Origin: Paracoccus albus
Lineage (GTDB): Bacteria > Pseudomonadota > Alphaproteobacteria > Rhodobacterales > Rhodobacteraceae
Direction of reading: 5' to 3'
Assembly (NCBI RefSeq): GCF_027913035.1
Contig: NZ_CP115775.1
Coordinates: forward strand, 2,316,501 to 2,380,500
Length of the DNA stretch: 64,000 bases
Below the pieces are notes generated by a model, which had not been told where the DNA came from, did no database searches, and was given only the letters and a program-made list of their open reading frames with translations. Made by a program: the position numbers and the translations under genes. Below, piece after piece: positions 43,785-53,415 of this stretch. Positions within the stretch are counted from its first letter, which is position 1; every line of letters starts with the position of its first letter.

Positions 43785-43806
43785 AGGGGCCACTCGGCCC
43801 CTTTTT
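43785..43806 (+). terminator. Rho-independent terminator after bactofilin gene
   Basis: AGGGGCC (43785-43791) and GGCCCCT (43796-43802) with loop ACTC, then TTTTC. It ends at the stop codon of the convergent DUF2189 gene. Confidence 0.88.
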
Positions 43807-44616
43807 CTATCGGATCTCGGCATCCGGCATCAGGTGGCGATACATGTGCCAGCTTGCGTGACCCAGCACCGGAAGCGCGACGAACAGACCCAGGAACAGC
43901 GGCAGGATACCCAGAAACAGGGTCACGGCGATCAGCGCGGCCCAGCACAGCAGAACGGCAGGATTAAGCGCGACCGATCTGACAGACGTGATAATGGCGG
44001 TGATAAAGTCAACTTCCCGATCCATCAGAAGGGGCAATCCAACAACCGTGAAGCTGAACAGCACCGCCGCAAATCCAGCCCCGATGATTGTGCCGACCAC
44101 TAGCATTACAAGCCCCCTGCCCTGTAGTAGCGCGTCCGCTGATGAGGTGATGTTGGTCAGCGCGGAAACGCCCATGAACAGCGCGAATGTGGTATGCGCG
44201 ACGAAAACCCAGAACATGAACAGCAACAGAATGACCATCGCCATTGAGGGCAACTGCCTGTCCTTCTGAGCGAAAACCGTTCCCATCACCTCGCGCCAGA
44301 TCAGCGGCTTGCCGAATTCGATCCGTCGGCTGACCTCATACAATCCGACAGCCGCAAAGGGCGCTATCAGCGGGAACCCCACAACAAAGGGCATCAGCCA
44401 CCACTCCTGACCAGAGGCTGCCGCAACAGTCAGCAGAACAAGACCGCCCGCCACATAGAACGCAGAAAAAAATAGCCCGAAGGCGGGCGCACGCATGAAA
44501 TCGGACCAGCCTGCGCGCAGGCTTTCACCGATTGCAGCCATCTCGATCCGCGCAGGATCCGGAATTTCATCCGGTCCGTCACCGGCAATATGCAGATCGG
44601 TATCATGTTGCGGCAT
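43807..44616 (-). CDS. DUF2189 integral membrane protein
   Basis: A 269-residue polytopic membrane protein of the DUF2189 family (about six helices): GWSDFMRAPAFGLFFSAFYV, a glycine-rich second helix, and a C-terminal LFLGLFVALPVLGHASWHMY that is typical of the family. A soluble acidic N-terminus of about 35 residues precedes the first helix. Function is unknown. It lies 65 bp upstream of nothing co-directional except coaD-CBS further up, so it may be the last gene of a coaD unit. Confidence 0.9.
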   Translation of the reverse strand: MPQHDTDLHIAGDGPDEIPDPARIEMAAIGESLRAGWSDFMRAPAFGLFFSAFYVAGGLVLLTVAAASGQEWWLMPFVVGFPLIAPFAAVGLYEVSRRIEFGKPLIWREVMGTVFAQKDRQLPSMAMVILLLFMFWVFVAHTTFALFMGVSALTNITSSADALLQGRGLVMLVVGTIIGAGFAAVLFSFTVVGLPLLMDREVDFITAIITSVRSVALNPAVLLCWAALIAVTLFLGILPLFLGLFVALPVLGHASWHMYRHLMPDAEIR

Positions 44617-44681
44617 CAGCGATCCTCCCTCATCAGCAAGAGGCTAGGACGCCCTGCATAGAGCAATCAACCGAAATGAAA

Positions 44682-45182
44682 TCAGCTTTTGCGATGCAAC
44701 TTTTCGATCAGCGCTTCATGCACGGGAGGCGTCACGAACTTTGACACATCACCTTGCAGTCTCGCGATTTCTTTCACGAGCTTCGATGCGATCGACTGGC
44801 GTTGCGCATCTGCCATCAGGAAAACGGTTTCGATGCTGGAATCAAGCGCGCGGTTCATGCCGACCATCTGGAATTCGTATTCGAAATCAGCGACTGCGCG
44901 AAGCCCGCGAATGATGACGCGCGCACCGACATCACGCGCGCAGTCAATCAGCAGGTTTTCGAACGGATGGACAAGAATTTCACCGCCGGTCCGTTTCACC
45001 ACCTGATCGCATTCGTGGCGTACCATTGACACGCGCTGTTCCAGATCGAACATCGGCCCCTTGTCGCGGTTGATTGCAACCCCGATCACCAACCGGTCAA
45101 CAAGCGCCATCGCGCGTTCGATGATGTCGATATGACCGAGCGTGATCGGGTCAAACGTGCCGGGATATAGCGCTGTCCGCAT
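44682..45182 (-). CDS. coaD: Phosphopantetheine adenylyltransferase
   Basis: A 166-residue CoaD, the fourth step of CoA synthesis (4'-phosphopantetheine + ATP to dephospho-CoA). The N-terminal nucleotidyltransferase motif YPGTFDPITLGHIDII contains the TxGH site, and RGLRAVADFEYEFQM and the ISSSxVK-like SIASKLVKEIA follow. Full length and normal. Confidence 0.96.
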   Translation of the reverse strand: MRTALYPGTFDPITLGHIDIIERAMALVDRLVIGVAINRDKGPMFDLEQRVSMVRHECDQVVKRTGGEILVHPFENLLIDCARDVGARVIIRGLRAVADFEYEFQMVGMNRALDSSIETVFLMADAQRQSIASKLVKEIARLQGDVSKFVTPPVHEALIEKLHRKS

Positions 45183-45260
45183 GGGGCCATCCTTCTGATT
45201 ACCCGCAACAACCCATCTGAAAAGTGCGGCAAAATCAAGATATCTGCGCTATATTCGCGA

Positions 45261-45704
45261 TCAGGACCCCATAATCATGCCCGTAAGCGCTTCCTTTTCG
45301 TCGTTCAGCTCTTTAAGGCGGGCTGACACCGCGTCGCCGATCGAAACGATGCCCAGCATATTGCCAGCCTCATCGACGACGGGCAAATGGCGAAACCGGC
45401 CTTCGGTCATGCGTTCCAGCACGGCAAGCGTGTCCTCTCCGGTCGAACAGGTAGATACGTTGCGCGTCATCAGACCGCTGATAGGTCCGCTCAGAACCGC
45501 GGCACCCTGCTTGCTCAGTTCGCGCACAATGTCACGCTCTGACAGAATGCCGACGGGCTTTTTCCCGTCATCGCTGACAACCACAGCACCGATGCGCTTC
45601 TCTGCAAGCAGTTTTGCGGCTTCTTCTACGGTGGCTGTCGATTGGATCGTCACGATACCCGATCCACCGGGGCCCTTCAGGGAAAGGATCTGATTCACCA
45701 GCAT
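45261..45704 (-). CDS. CBS-domain pair protein
   Basis: A 147-residue protein made of two CBS motifs (about 14-70 and 80-140), e.g. KPVGILSERDIVRELSKQG and HLPVVDEAGNMLGIVSIGD. Stand-alone CBS pairs bind adenosine nucleotides and regulate partner enzymes. ATG 45704 follows GGAGAGCAGA; four extra residues are possible from an upstream ATG. The partner is unknown. Confidence 0.9.
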   Translation of the reverse strand: MLVNQILSLKGPGGSGIVTIQSTATVEEAAKLLAEKRIGAVVVSDDGKKPVGILSERDIVRELSKQGAAVLSGPISGLMTRNVSTCSTGEDTLAVLERMTEGRFRHLPVVDEAGNMLGIVSIGDAVSARLKELNDEKEALTGMIMGS

Positions 45705-45754
45705 TCTGCTCTCCATTCGGTTACGTCATCAGTCTGTCGTAACCACGCAGGACG

Positions 45755-46672
45755 TCAAGCCCCGTGATGTGTGGCCACCTCTGCCTCCAGCCGGGCGACC
45801 TCGGCACGCATGCCTTGTGCAATACGCTCTGCTAACAGGTTGAGGCGTTCGGAACGGCGGTCATCAGCGTGGCGGATCATCCAGAAACTGCGCTTCAGAC
45901 TGAACTGACCGGTCAGCAGACGCTGGACGCCGGGCGCGAAGGGAATCGCGAAATCATGCACAATGCCAATCCCCGCGCCGGTGCGTATGGCCTGCATCTG
46001 AACCGAAACGGAGTTCGACGTCAGTCGCGCCGGGTCGGCACCGCTGCGCCCAAGCAGGGATGACAGGTAGTCAAGCTCGCGGTCGAAAATCATATCGGGG
46101 ATATAGCCGATCAGGCGCATATCACCCAGATCGGCCAGCCCGTTCACCGGCCCGTGCTGTGCAAGGTAGTCCCGATGAACCGCCAGATGCAGGTGATAGT
46201 CGCACAGCCGCTGCACGACCAGACGCCCGCTTTCAGGTCGGCTTACGGCAATAGCGAAATCCGCCTCTCGCTTCGACAGATTGAAAACACGCGGCAGGGC
46301 AACGATCTGGATTTCCAGCCCCGGATGCGCATCGCACAGCTTCGCGGCCACTTGCGGCAGCAGATAATTGGCGCAGCCGTCTGGCGCACCGATGCGAAGC
46401 TGGCCCGTCAGTTCGCCCGCCTGACCAAGCGCACCTGCCGCGCCCGTCAGCGCACGCTCTGCCGCTTCGGCATGGGGCAGCAGCCGCGCACCTTCCGGCG
46501 TCAACGCATAGCCAAGCGGGGATTTCACGAAAAGAGCATGACCAAGGGCCGATTCCAGCCTGCCGATCCGGCGTCCCACCGTGGACGGATCCATAGTCAG
46601 ACGTTTCCCGGCCCGCGAAAGCCCCTCATCACGCGCCACCGCCAGAAATACCCGCAAATCGTCCCAGTCCAC
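45755..46672 (-). CDS. LysR family regulator, divergent from mmsA
   Basis: A 305-residue LysR-type regulator. The winged HTH is at about 1-60 (LSRAGKRLTMDPSTVGRRIG), followed by a periplasmic-binding-like effector domain from about 90. I chose the GTG at 46672, preceded by AAGGGG, because the protein then begins at WDDLRVFLAVARDEG; the longer frame runs into the mmsA leader. It is divergent from the valine-degradation genes with about 100 bp between starts, the classical arrangement for a LysR regulator of that operon. Confidence 0.9.
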   Translation of the reverse strand: MDWDDLRVFLAVARDEGLSRAGKRLTMDPSTVGRRIGRLESALGHALFVKSPLGYALTPEGARLLPHAEAAERALTGAAGALGQAGELTGQLRIGAPDGCANYLLPQVAAKLCDAHPGLEIQIVALPRVFNLSKREADFAIAVSRPESGRLVVQRLCDYHLHLAVHRDYLAQHGPVNGLADLGDMRLIGYIPDMIFDRELDYLSSLLGRSGADPARLTSNSVSVQMQAIRTGAGIGIVHDFAIPFAPGVQRLLTGQFSLKRSFWMIRHADDRRSERLNLLAERIAQGMRAEVARLEAEVATHHGA

Positions 46673-46776
46673 GCGATCACCCCTTGCAAATATGCAAAAC
46701 CCCTTTGCCGAACTTTCGCTTTTCGGCTGCATTTTCGCAATATATCCTTGAGTGGAAATTTGGGCTGGAGGAAGTG

Positions 46777-48276
46777 ATGAAAAATATCGGTCATTGGATC
46801 GACGGCAAGGAAGTCGCGGGCTCCTCGGGGCGAAGTGCTGACGTGTTCAACCCCGCCACTGGCGAAGTTCAGGCGAAGGTCGCGCTTGCTTCTGACGCAG
46901 AAATTACCGCGGCCATCGAAAGCGCAGCACAGGCGCAAAAGGGATGGGCTGCAACCAACCCGCAGCGACGCGCCCGCGTGATGATGGAGATGGTGCGCCT
47001 TATCAACCGCGACATGGATAAGCTGGCAGAGGCCTTGTCATCTGAACATGGCAAGACATTCCCCGACGCCAAAGGCGATGTTCAGCGCGGGCTTGAGGTG
47101 ATCGAATTCTGTATCGGTGCGCCCCATTTCATGAAGGGCGAGTTCACCGATGGCGCAGGGCCAGGCATCGACATGTATTCGATGCGCCAGCCGCTTGGCG
47201 TCGTTGCAGGCATTACGCCGTTCAACTTCCCCGCGATGATTCCCCTGTGGAAGATGGGGCCTGCACTTGCTGCCGGGAATGCCATGATCCTGAAACCGTC
47301 CGAGCGTGATCCCTCGGTTCCGCTGATGCTGGCGGCACTGTGGAAAGAGGCCGGGCTTCCTGACGGCGTTCTGCAAGTCATCAATGGCGACAAGGGCGCG
47401 GTTGACGCCCTGCTGCAAAGCGAGGTCATTCAGGCTGTGGGCTTCGTCGGCTCTACCCCGATTGCGCAATATATCTATGAAGAGGCCGCGAAGACCGGCA
47501 AGCGCGCGCAATGCTTTGGCGGTGCGAAGAACCACATGATCATCATGCCAGATGCCGATCTGGATCAGGCGGCAGATGCCCTGGTCGGGGCAGGCTTCGG
47601 CGCTGCCGGCGAACGCTGTATGGCCATTTCCGTGGCAGTTCCGGTAGGTGAAAAGACCGCCGACGCGCTGATCGAACGGCTGGTCCCCCGGATCGAAAAG
47701 CTGAAGGTTGGCCCCTGGACTGCGGGCGACGATGTGGATTACGGCCCAGTGGTCACCAAGGCCGCGAAGGAAAATATCCATCGCCTCGTGCAAAGCGGCG
47801 TCGATCAGGGTGCGGAGCTGGTCGTTGATGGCCGGGACTTCAACCTGCAGGGTTACGAGGATGGGTTTTTCGTCGGCCCGCACCTGTTCGACCGAGTCAC
47901 GCCCGACATGGAAATCTACAAGACCGAGATCTTCGGGCCTGTTCTGTCCACCGTTCGCGCCGAAAACTATGAAGAGGCTATCGGCCTTGCGCTTGACCAT
48001 GAATATGGCAACGGCACAGCGATCTTCACCCGCGACGGCGACACCGCCCGCGACTTCGCCAGCCGGATCAATATCGGCATGGTCGGCGTCAATGTCCCGA
48101 TCCCGGTGCCGCTGGCCTATCACACCTTCGGCGGCTGGAAAAAATCCGGTTTCGGTGACCTGAACCAGCACGGACCGGACGCTTTCCGCTTCTATACGCG
48201 CACGAAGACCGTCACCGCCCGCTGGCCCTCGGGCATCAAGGAAGGCGGCGAATTCAACTTCAAGGCAATGGACTGA
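46777..48276 (+). CDS. mmsA: Methylmalonate-semialdehyde dehydrogenase (CoA-acylating)
   Basis: A 499-residue aldehyde dehydrogenase converting methylmalonate semialdehyde, NAD+ and CoA to propionyl-CoA and CO2 at the end of valine breakdown. It has the N-terminal IGHWIDGKEVAGSSGR typical of MmsA, ITPFNFPAMIPLWKMGPALA, and catalytic C281 in GAAGERCMAIS. GGAGGAAGTG precedes the ATG at 46777; the upstream frame overlaps the regulator's leader. First gene of the four-gene operon. Confidence 0.95.
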   Translation: MKNIGHWIDGKEVAGSSGRSADVFNPATGEVQAKVALASDAEITAAIESAAQAQKGWAATNPQRRARVMMEMVRLINRDMDKLAEALSSEHGKTFPDAKGDVQRGLEVIEFCIGAPHFMKGEFTDGAGPGIDMYSMRQPLGVVAGITPFNFPAMIPLWKMGPALAAGNAMILKPSERDPSVPLMLAALWKEAGLPDGVLQVINGDKGAVDALLQSEVIQAVGFVGSTPIAQYIYEEAAKTGKRAQCFGGAKNHMIIMPDADLDQAADALVGAGFGAAGERCMAISVAVPVGEKTADALIERLVPRIEKLKVGPWTAGDDVDYGPVVTKAAKENIHRLVQSGVDQGAELVVDGRDFNLQGYEDGFFVGPHLFDRVTPDMEIYKTEIFGPVLSTVRAENYEEAIGLALDHEYGNGTAIFTRDGDTARDFASRINIGMVGVNVPIPVPLAYHTFGGWKKSGFGDLNQHGPDAFRFYTRTKTVTARWPSGIKEGGEFNFKAMD

Positions 48277-48285
48277 TCAGCGCGC

Positions 48286-48304
48286 GGGGGGCAAGCTGCC
48301 CCCC
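48286..48304 (+). other. Intercistronic hairpin between mmsA and the acyl-CoA dehydrogenase gene
   Basis: GGGGGGC-AAGCT-GCCCCCC is a perfect 7-bp GC stem, 10 bp after the mmsA stop, with no T-run. It may attenuate or protect the upstream message, tuning mmsA against the downstream genes. Confidence 0.5.
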
Positions 48305-48338
48305 GTTCGTTACGGGACCCACAGGGAGGGAGGACCCT

Positions 48339-49484
48339 ATGGATTTCGCGCTTAGCGAGGAACAGCAGGCTATTTTCGATATGGCGCGCGACTTCGGCGC
48401 CGAACATATCGCACCCCATTCGGAGGAATGGGAAGAACAGGGCACCATCCCGAAGGAACTGTGGAAACAGGCAGCGGAACTGGGCCTTGGTGGCATTTTC
48501 GTGTCCGAGGAATATGGCGGCTCCGGCCTGTCGCGGCTGGACGGAACGCTCATTTTTGAAGCATTGGCGATGGCTGATCCATCGGTCGGCAGCTTCCTGT
48601 CCATCCACAATATGTGCGGCGGGATGATCGACAAGTTCGGCTCGGACGAGGCTAAGGCAAAATTCTTGCCCGAGCTTTGCAGCATGGAGAAGGTCTGGTC
48701 CTATTGCCTGACCGAACCCGGCTCTGGCTCTGACGCGGCGGCGCTGCGTACCCGCGCGGCAAAGGGGAATGAGGGCATCAAGCTGAACGGCACCAAAGCC
48801 TTTATCTCTGGCGGCGGATATTCCGACTGCTATCTGACGATGGTCCGCACAGGCGAGGATGGGCCCAAGGGTATTTCAACCGTTGTGGTTGAGGATGGCA
48901 CGCCGGGCCTGAGCTTTGGCGGGCTGGAACGCAAGATGGGTTGGAAGGCGCAGCCAACAGCGCAGGTCCAGTTCGACGATTGCCTGATCCCTCTGGAAAA
49001 CCAGATCGGAGAGGATGGGCGCGGATTTTCCTATGCGATGTCCGGGCTTGATGGCGGAAGGTTGAATATCTCTGCCGGGGCGCTTGGCGCGGCGCAATCC
49101 GCGCTTGATAAGACACTGGCATATATGGGTGAGCGGAAGGCGTTCGGCAAATCGCTTGATCAGTTTCAGGCGTTGCAATTCCGGTTGGCAGAGATGGAGA
49201 CAGCGCTTCAATCAGCGCGTATCTTCCTGCGGCAGGCGGCGTGGAAACTTGATCGCGGCGACCGAGACGCGACCAAGTTCTGCGCGATGGCGAAGCTGAA
49301 TGTCACGGATCGCGCATTCGAGGTCGCAAATGGCTGCCTGCAACTTCATGGAGGCTATGGCTATCTCGCCGATTACGGGATCGAAAAGCTTGTCCGCGAC
49401 CTGCGCGTTCACCAAATCCTTGAAGGCACAAACGAAATCATGCGCCTGATCATCAGCCGCACAATGCTGGCGGAAAGAAGTTGA
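48339..49484 (+). CDS. Acyl-CoA dehydrogenase (probable isobutyryl-CoA dehydrogenase)
   Basis: A 381-residue flavin acyl-CoA dehydrogenase: SLSEEQQ-type start FALSEEQQAIFDMARDF, YCLTEPGSGSDAAAL (FAD/substrate), LDGGRLNISAGALGAAQ, and the C-terminal RVHQILEGTNEIMRLIISR with the catalytic-glutamate region. Position between mmsA and the 3-hydroxyisobutyryl-CoA hydrolase makes isobutyryl-CoA, the valine intermediate, the likely substrate. Its TGA overlaps the next ATG. Confidence 0.9.
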   Translation: MDFALSEEQQAIFDMARDFGAEHIAPHSEEWEEQGTIPKELWKQAAELGLGGIFVSEEYGGSGLSRLDGTLIFEALAMADPSVGSFLSIHNMCGGMIDKFGSDEAKAKFLPELCSMEKVWSYCLTEPGSGSDAAALRTRAAKGNEGIKLNGTKAFISGGGYSDCYLTMVRTGEDGPKGISTVVVEDGTPGLSFGGLERKMGWKAQPTAQVQFDDCLIPLENQIGEDGRGFSYAMSGLDGGRLNISAGALGAAQSALDKTLAYMGERKAFGKSLDQFQALQFRLAEMETALQSARIFLRQAAWKLDRGDRDATKFCAMAKLNVTDRAFEVANGCLQLHGGYGYLADYGIEKLVRDLRVHQILEGTNEIMRLIISRTMLAERS

Positions 49485-50485
49485 TGGACGATCTGAAAAT
49501 CCGCAAGGACGGGCGCGCCGGACGTATCACCTTCTCCCGGCCAAAAGCGCTTAACGCGCTAAGCCACGACATGGCGAAAGCGCTTCATCAGGCGCTGATC
49601 GAGTGGAAGGAAGATGACGAAGTCGAACTGGTCATCATTGATGCAGAAGGTGAACGTGCCTTCTGCGCGGGTGGTGACATCGCGGCGGTCTATCAAGCGG
49701 CAATCAATGGTAACCACGTCGAGGGCCAGCAGTTCTTCTTTGACGAATACCGCATGAATGCCGAGATCGCCAATTACCCGAAGCCAGTCGTTTCCTTCAT
49801 GCAGGGTTTTGTCATGGGCGGCGGCGTCGGGGTCGGTGGCCATGCCAGCCACCGCATCGTTGGCAATTCGACGCGCATTGCCATGCCCGAATCCGGGATC
49901 GGCCTTGTACCCGATGTCGGTGGAAGCTGGCTGTTGGCGCGCGCGCCGGGCAATATGGGCGAATACCTGATGCTTACCGCTGATCGAATGGGTCCCGGTG
50001 ACGCGATCAAAGCCGGCTTCGCGGATACTTTCATCCCCGAAGCCGAATGGCCCGCCTTGATCGAGCAGCTTGTGCAATCCGCCGATCTTTCGATCCTGAA
50101 GGGGCAGACCCCACCGGAAGCACCGCTGTCCGAAGGGGATTTCTCGGCCTATGCCGGCGCGAACACCGCCGATATTGTGTCGGCGCTAGAGACCGCCGGG
50201 GATGAGGCAGCGCTGAAAGCAATCCGTCGCAACTCACCCCTTTCAATGGCAGCGGGGCTTCGTCTGGTCAGAGAGGCGCGGCACGACAGCAAGGTCGAGG
50301 AAAGTCTGGCGCGAGAGTATCGGTTCACCCACCGCGCCACGGAAAAAGGCGACTTTGTCGAAGGTGTGCGTGCGCAGGTCATCGACAAGGACCGCAATCC
50401 GCAGTGGAAAGCGGACGCATCACCAGTGGCGGTGGATGACATATTGGCTACGCTCGGCCCGGAAGAGCTGCATTTCAACGCATAG
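49484..50485 (+). CDS. 3-hydroxyisobutyryl-CoA hydrolase
   Basis: A 333-residue crotonase-fold enzyme. The oxyanion-hole motif is AFCAGGDIAAVYQ, and MPESGIGLVPDVGGSWLL is the pattern of HIBCH hydrolases rather than hydratases. The length (hydratases are about 260) also supports hydrolysis of 3-hydroxyisobutyryl-CoA. ATG 49484 overlaps the preceding TGA (TGATG). No separate enoyl-CoA hydratase for methacrylyl-CoA is in this cluster. Confidence 0.88.
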   Translation: MDDLKIRKDGRAGRITFSRPKALNALSHDMAKALHQALIEWKEDDEVELVIIDAEGERAFCAGGDIAAVYQAAINGNHVEGQQFFFDEYRMNAEIANYPKPVVSFMQGFVMGGGVGVGGHASHRIVGNSTRIAMPESGIGLVPDVGGSWLLARAPGNMGEYLMLTADRMGPGDAIKAGFADTFIPEAEWPALIEQLVQSADLSILKGQTPPEAPLSEGDFSAYAGANTADIVSALETAGDEAALKAIRRNSPLSMAAGLRLVREARHDSKVEESLAREYRFTHRATEKGDFVEGVRAQVIDKDRNPQWKADASPVAVDDILATLGPEELHFNA

Positions 50486-50494
50486 GGGAACGCG

Positions 50495-51370
50495 ATGAAG
50501 ATTGGATTCATTGGTTTGGGAAATATGGGCCTGCCTATGGCGGTCAACCTGGCAAAGGCGGGACATGAGGTCGTTGGCTTCGACACCGCGGCCCCCGCGA
50601 CGCCACCATTGGCCGCGGCTGCATCTGCCGCCGAAGCCGCGAGAGAGGCGGATATCGTTATCACGATGCTGCCGAATGGCGATATTCTGCGTGCGGTCGC
50701 TTCTGATATCATACCGGCGATGAAAAAGGGGGCGGTTTTCTGCGATTGCTCTACCGTCGACGTCGCGAGTGCGCGCGACGTGGCTGAACAAGCCCTGGCA
50801 TCCGGCCTCGGCGCATTGGACGCGCCAGTCTCGGGTGGTGTTTCCGGCGCTGCGGCTGGCACGCTGACCTTCATGGCGGGCGGTAGTGACGCGGATTTCG
50901 CAACTATGCGCCCACTTTTCGACATCATGGGAGGCCGCGCCATCCATTGTGGCGACTCGGGCGCCGGACAGGCGGCCAAGCTGTGCAACAACATGATCCT
51001 AGGCGTCACGATGATTGCCACTTGTGAAGCATTTGCACTGGCCGACAAGCTGGGATTGGACCGGCAAAAGCTGTTCGACGTCGCGTCAACCTCGTCAGGC
51101 AGCAGCTGGTCGATGAACACCTATTGTCCCGCGCCGGGCGTTGGCCCCCAATCACCGGCCGATAATGACTACCGCCCCGGCTTCGCTGCTGATCTGATGC
51201 TGAAAGATCTGAACCTGTCACAGCAGGCGGCTGAGCGTGTTGACGCTGATACGCCGATGGGCGAATTGGCCATGCAGCTTTATGCGCGCTTCGTCGGTGA
51301 AGAGGACGGCAAGGGCCGCGATTTTTCCGCAATGTTGCCAAGATTCGAGCAACGCAGCAGAAAAAGTTGA
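50495..51370 (+). CDS. mmsB: 3-hydroxyisobutyrate dehydrogenase
   Basis: A 291-residue beta-hydroxyacid dehydrogenase oxidising 3-hydroxyisobutyrate to methylmalonate semialdehyde, the substrate of MmsA. N-terminal Rossmann signature IGFIGLGNMGLPMAVNLAKA, substrate loop DAPVSGGVSGAAAGTL, and the catalytic lysine in GAGQAAKLCNNMI. It lies 9 bp after the hydrolase and closes the operon. Confidence 0.95.
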   Translation: MKIGFIGLGNMGLPMAVNLAKAGHEVVGFDTAAPATPPLAAAASAAEAAREADIVITMLPNGDILRAVASDIIPAMKKGAVFCDCSTVDVASARDVAEQALASGLGALDAPVSGGVSGAAAGTLTFMAGGSDADFATMRPLFDIMGGRAIHCGDSGAGQAAKLCNNMILGVTMIATCEAFALADKLGLDRQKLFDVASTSSGSSWSMNTYCPAPGVGPQSPADNDYRPGFAADLMLKDLNLSQQAAERVDADTPMGELAMQLYARFVGEEDGKGRDFSAMLPRFEQRSRKS

Positions 51371-51454
51371 CCCAACGTCATTTTCTTTAGAAAGGACGGA
51401 ACCTGAACGGTCTGCCGGCGTTGCACAGGATTAAAGCATAACGCCGGAATCCAC

Positions 51455-51739
51455 GTGTCTTTATCAGGTACCATAGTCAGTCTTCTCGTCGCCGCGATAC
51501 TGGTTTCCGTAGCCGCCGCCACCGAAACGGTAGAGGCAGGTAACGGCACCCCGGTTGAGATCGGCGAAGTTATTCCGGCGGAAAACCTGCAGATCGTTAA
51601 GGAGCCCGGCAGATACGGGTTGGGGCCGGGATTGCCTGGTAGCCACTATGCGGTGGTCGGCGACCTTTTGATCCGCATCAACGCCGAAACGGGTGCGGTC
51701 CAGTCAATTATCCGGAAAGTTCAGGAAAAACGGAGATAA
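51455..51739 (+). CDS. Small exported hypothetical protein
   Basis: A 94-residue protein starting at GTG, with a signal peptide or N-terminal membrane helix (SGTIVSLLVAAILVSVAAAT). The remainder, ending in YAVVGDLLIRINAETGAVQS, resembles the C-terminal segment of RcnB/DUF1236-type periplasmic proteins. The match is weak. It lies between the mmsB operon and convergent recN, leaving only 1 bp to the recN stop. Confidence 0.55.
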   Translation: MSLSGTIVSLLVAAILVSVAAATETVEAGNGTPVEIGEVIPAENLQIVKEPGRYGLGPGLPGSHYAVVGDLLIRINAETGAVQSIIRKVQEKRR

Positions 51740-51740
51740 A

Positions 51741-53381
51741 TCATCCGATCAGCGTGCGCGCTGCGTCGCGCGCCGCATCGGTAATATGTTCGCCTGACAG
51801 CATCCGTGCAATCTCCTCTACACGCTGTGACTGATCCAGTGCATCGACCACGCTGGTTGTCATCCCGCCGGTGACTGATTTGGAAACCCGGAAATGGGTA
51901 GCGCCCAATGCCGCAACCTGGGGCGAATGCGTCACCACCAGAACCTGCGCAGTCTCGGACAGGCGGGCGAGCCGACGACCGACCGCGTCCGCAGTCGCGC
52001 CACCCACACCACGATCTATTTCGTCAAATATAAGCGTCAGCGCGTCATTGCCGCGTGCCAGGCTGACCTTGAGCGCCAGCAGAAAGCGGGACAATTCGCC
52101 GCCTGAGGCGATCTTGTCCAACGCGCCGGCAGGTGCCCCCGGATTGGTGGCGACCGTGAAGGTTACGCTGTCGTGGCCCTCCGGACCCGCTTCTCCCCGC
52201 CCCAGCTCGGTCGTAAAAATCGCCCGCTCCATCTTCAGCGGCGCCAGCTCTGCGGCCATTGCAGCATCAAGTTGTCCTGCCGCCACGCGACGCGCCTGCG
52301 ACACCTCCGCTGCCATCTGGTCATATATCTGCCGCGTCTCCGCCAACCGTTTTCGCAGACCTTCCAGCTTTTCATCGGCTGATCCTATATCGACCTGCCT
52401 GTTGCGCAGTTCCGCAGCGAGCTCGGCCAGATCGTCGCTCTGAACATCATGCTTACGCGCCAATGCACGCAGGGCAAAAAGGCGTTCTTCTGTCCGTTCC
52501 AGCTCCGAAGGATCAAAATCCATCGCCTCAACCGCGGATTCAACGCCGCCGGTAGCGTCGCCCAATTCGATCAGCGCACGGGACAACGCATCCAAAGCGC
52601 TGTCGAATCTACCCTCGGCATGTTCAGCGGCACCTTCCAGCCAACGCGTGGCATCCAACATCGCGCCCTCTGCACCCTCCGGGCCAAGGGCAGCCATCGC
52701 GCGGTCCACATCGCCGCGTATGCGTTCCGCCACCTGCATGTTCCGGCGCTGTGTATCAAGTGCCGCGTCTTCGCCCGGCTGCGGGTTCAACGCGTCGATT
52801 TCTGCCAAAGCATGGGCCAGAAATTCGGCCTCTTTCTCGCGGGCGTCCTTGTCGGCTTCCAGCAATTCAATTTCAGCCTCTAGCCGCCGAAATTCGCGCC
52901 ATGCGCTGCGGATGGGATCGAGGTCGATTACCGCGAAGGAATCCAGAAGCTGACGATGGCCGCGTGGGTTCAGCAATCCGCGATCATCATGTTGACCATG
53001 CAGCTCAACCAGTGTTTCCGATAGCGCCCGCAGCACTTCACCCGAGGCTCGGCGATCGTTGATCCACGCGCTTTTGCGACCATCCGTGCTGTTGACCCGA
53101 CGCAGAATAAGCTCTGCCTCCGGTTCGATCCCGGCATCGGCCAGAACCGTTCGCGCAGGATGATCAGCGGGCAGGTCGAAAACGGCAGTAACCTCGCCCT
53201 GTGTTGCACCTGCCCTGACGAGTTCCGCACGCCCACGCCAGCCAAGCACGAAGCCAAGGCAATCCAGCAGGATCGACTTGCCCGCACCGGTTTCGCCGGT
53301 CAGCACATTCAGGCCGGCACTGAAATCAAGTTCCAGCCGGTCGATCAATAGAATGTCGCGGATATGCAATTCGCGCAGCAT
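51741..53381 (-). CDS. recN: DNA repair protein RecN
   Basis: A 546-residue SMC-like ATPase for double-strand-break repair. Walker A GETGAGKS (29-36) starts the head, a central coiled coil spans roughly 155-370, and the C-terminal half-head has ASGGELSRFLLALK (ABC signature) and LIFDEIDRGVGGATADAVG (Walker B/D-loop). Length is normal. Last gene of the minus-strand cell-envelope cluster, 35 bp from bamD. Confidence 0.96.
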   Translation of the reverse strand: MLRELHIRDILLIDRLELDFSAGLNVLTGETGAGKSILLDCLGFVLGWRGRAELVRAGATQGEVTAVFDLPADHPARTVLADAGIEPEAELILRRVNSTDGRKSAWINDRRASGEVLRALSETLVELHGQHDDRGLLNPRGHRQLLDSFAVIDLDPIRSAWREFRRLEAEIELLEADKDAREKEAEFLAHALAEIDALNPQPGEDAALDTQRRNMQVAERIRGDVDRAMAALGPEGAEGAMLDATRWLEGAAEHAEGRFDSALDALSRALIELGDATGGVESAVEAMDFDPSELERTEERLFALRALARKHDVQSDDLAELAAELRNRQVDIGSADEKLEGLRKRLAETRQIYDQMAAEVSQARRVAAGQLDAAMAAELAPLKMERAIFTTELGRGEAGPEGHDSVTFTVATNPGAPAGALDKIASGGELSRFLLALKVSLARGNDALTLIFDEIDRGVGGATADAVGRRLARLSETAQVLVVTHSPQVAALGATHFRVSKSVTGGMTTSVVDALDQSQRVEEIARMLSGEHITDAARDAARTLIG

Positions 53382-53415
53382 CGCCCCACCCCGCAGGGTG
53401 CGCTTTAGCGCACCG

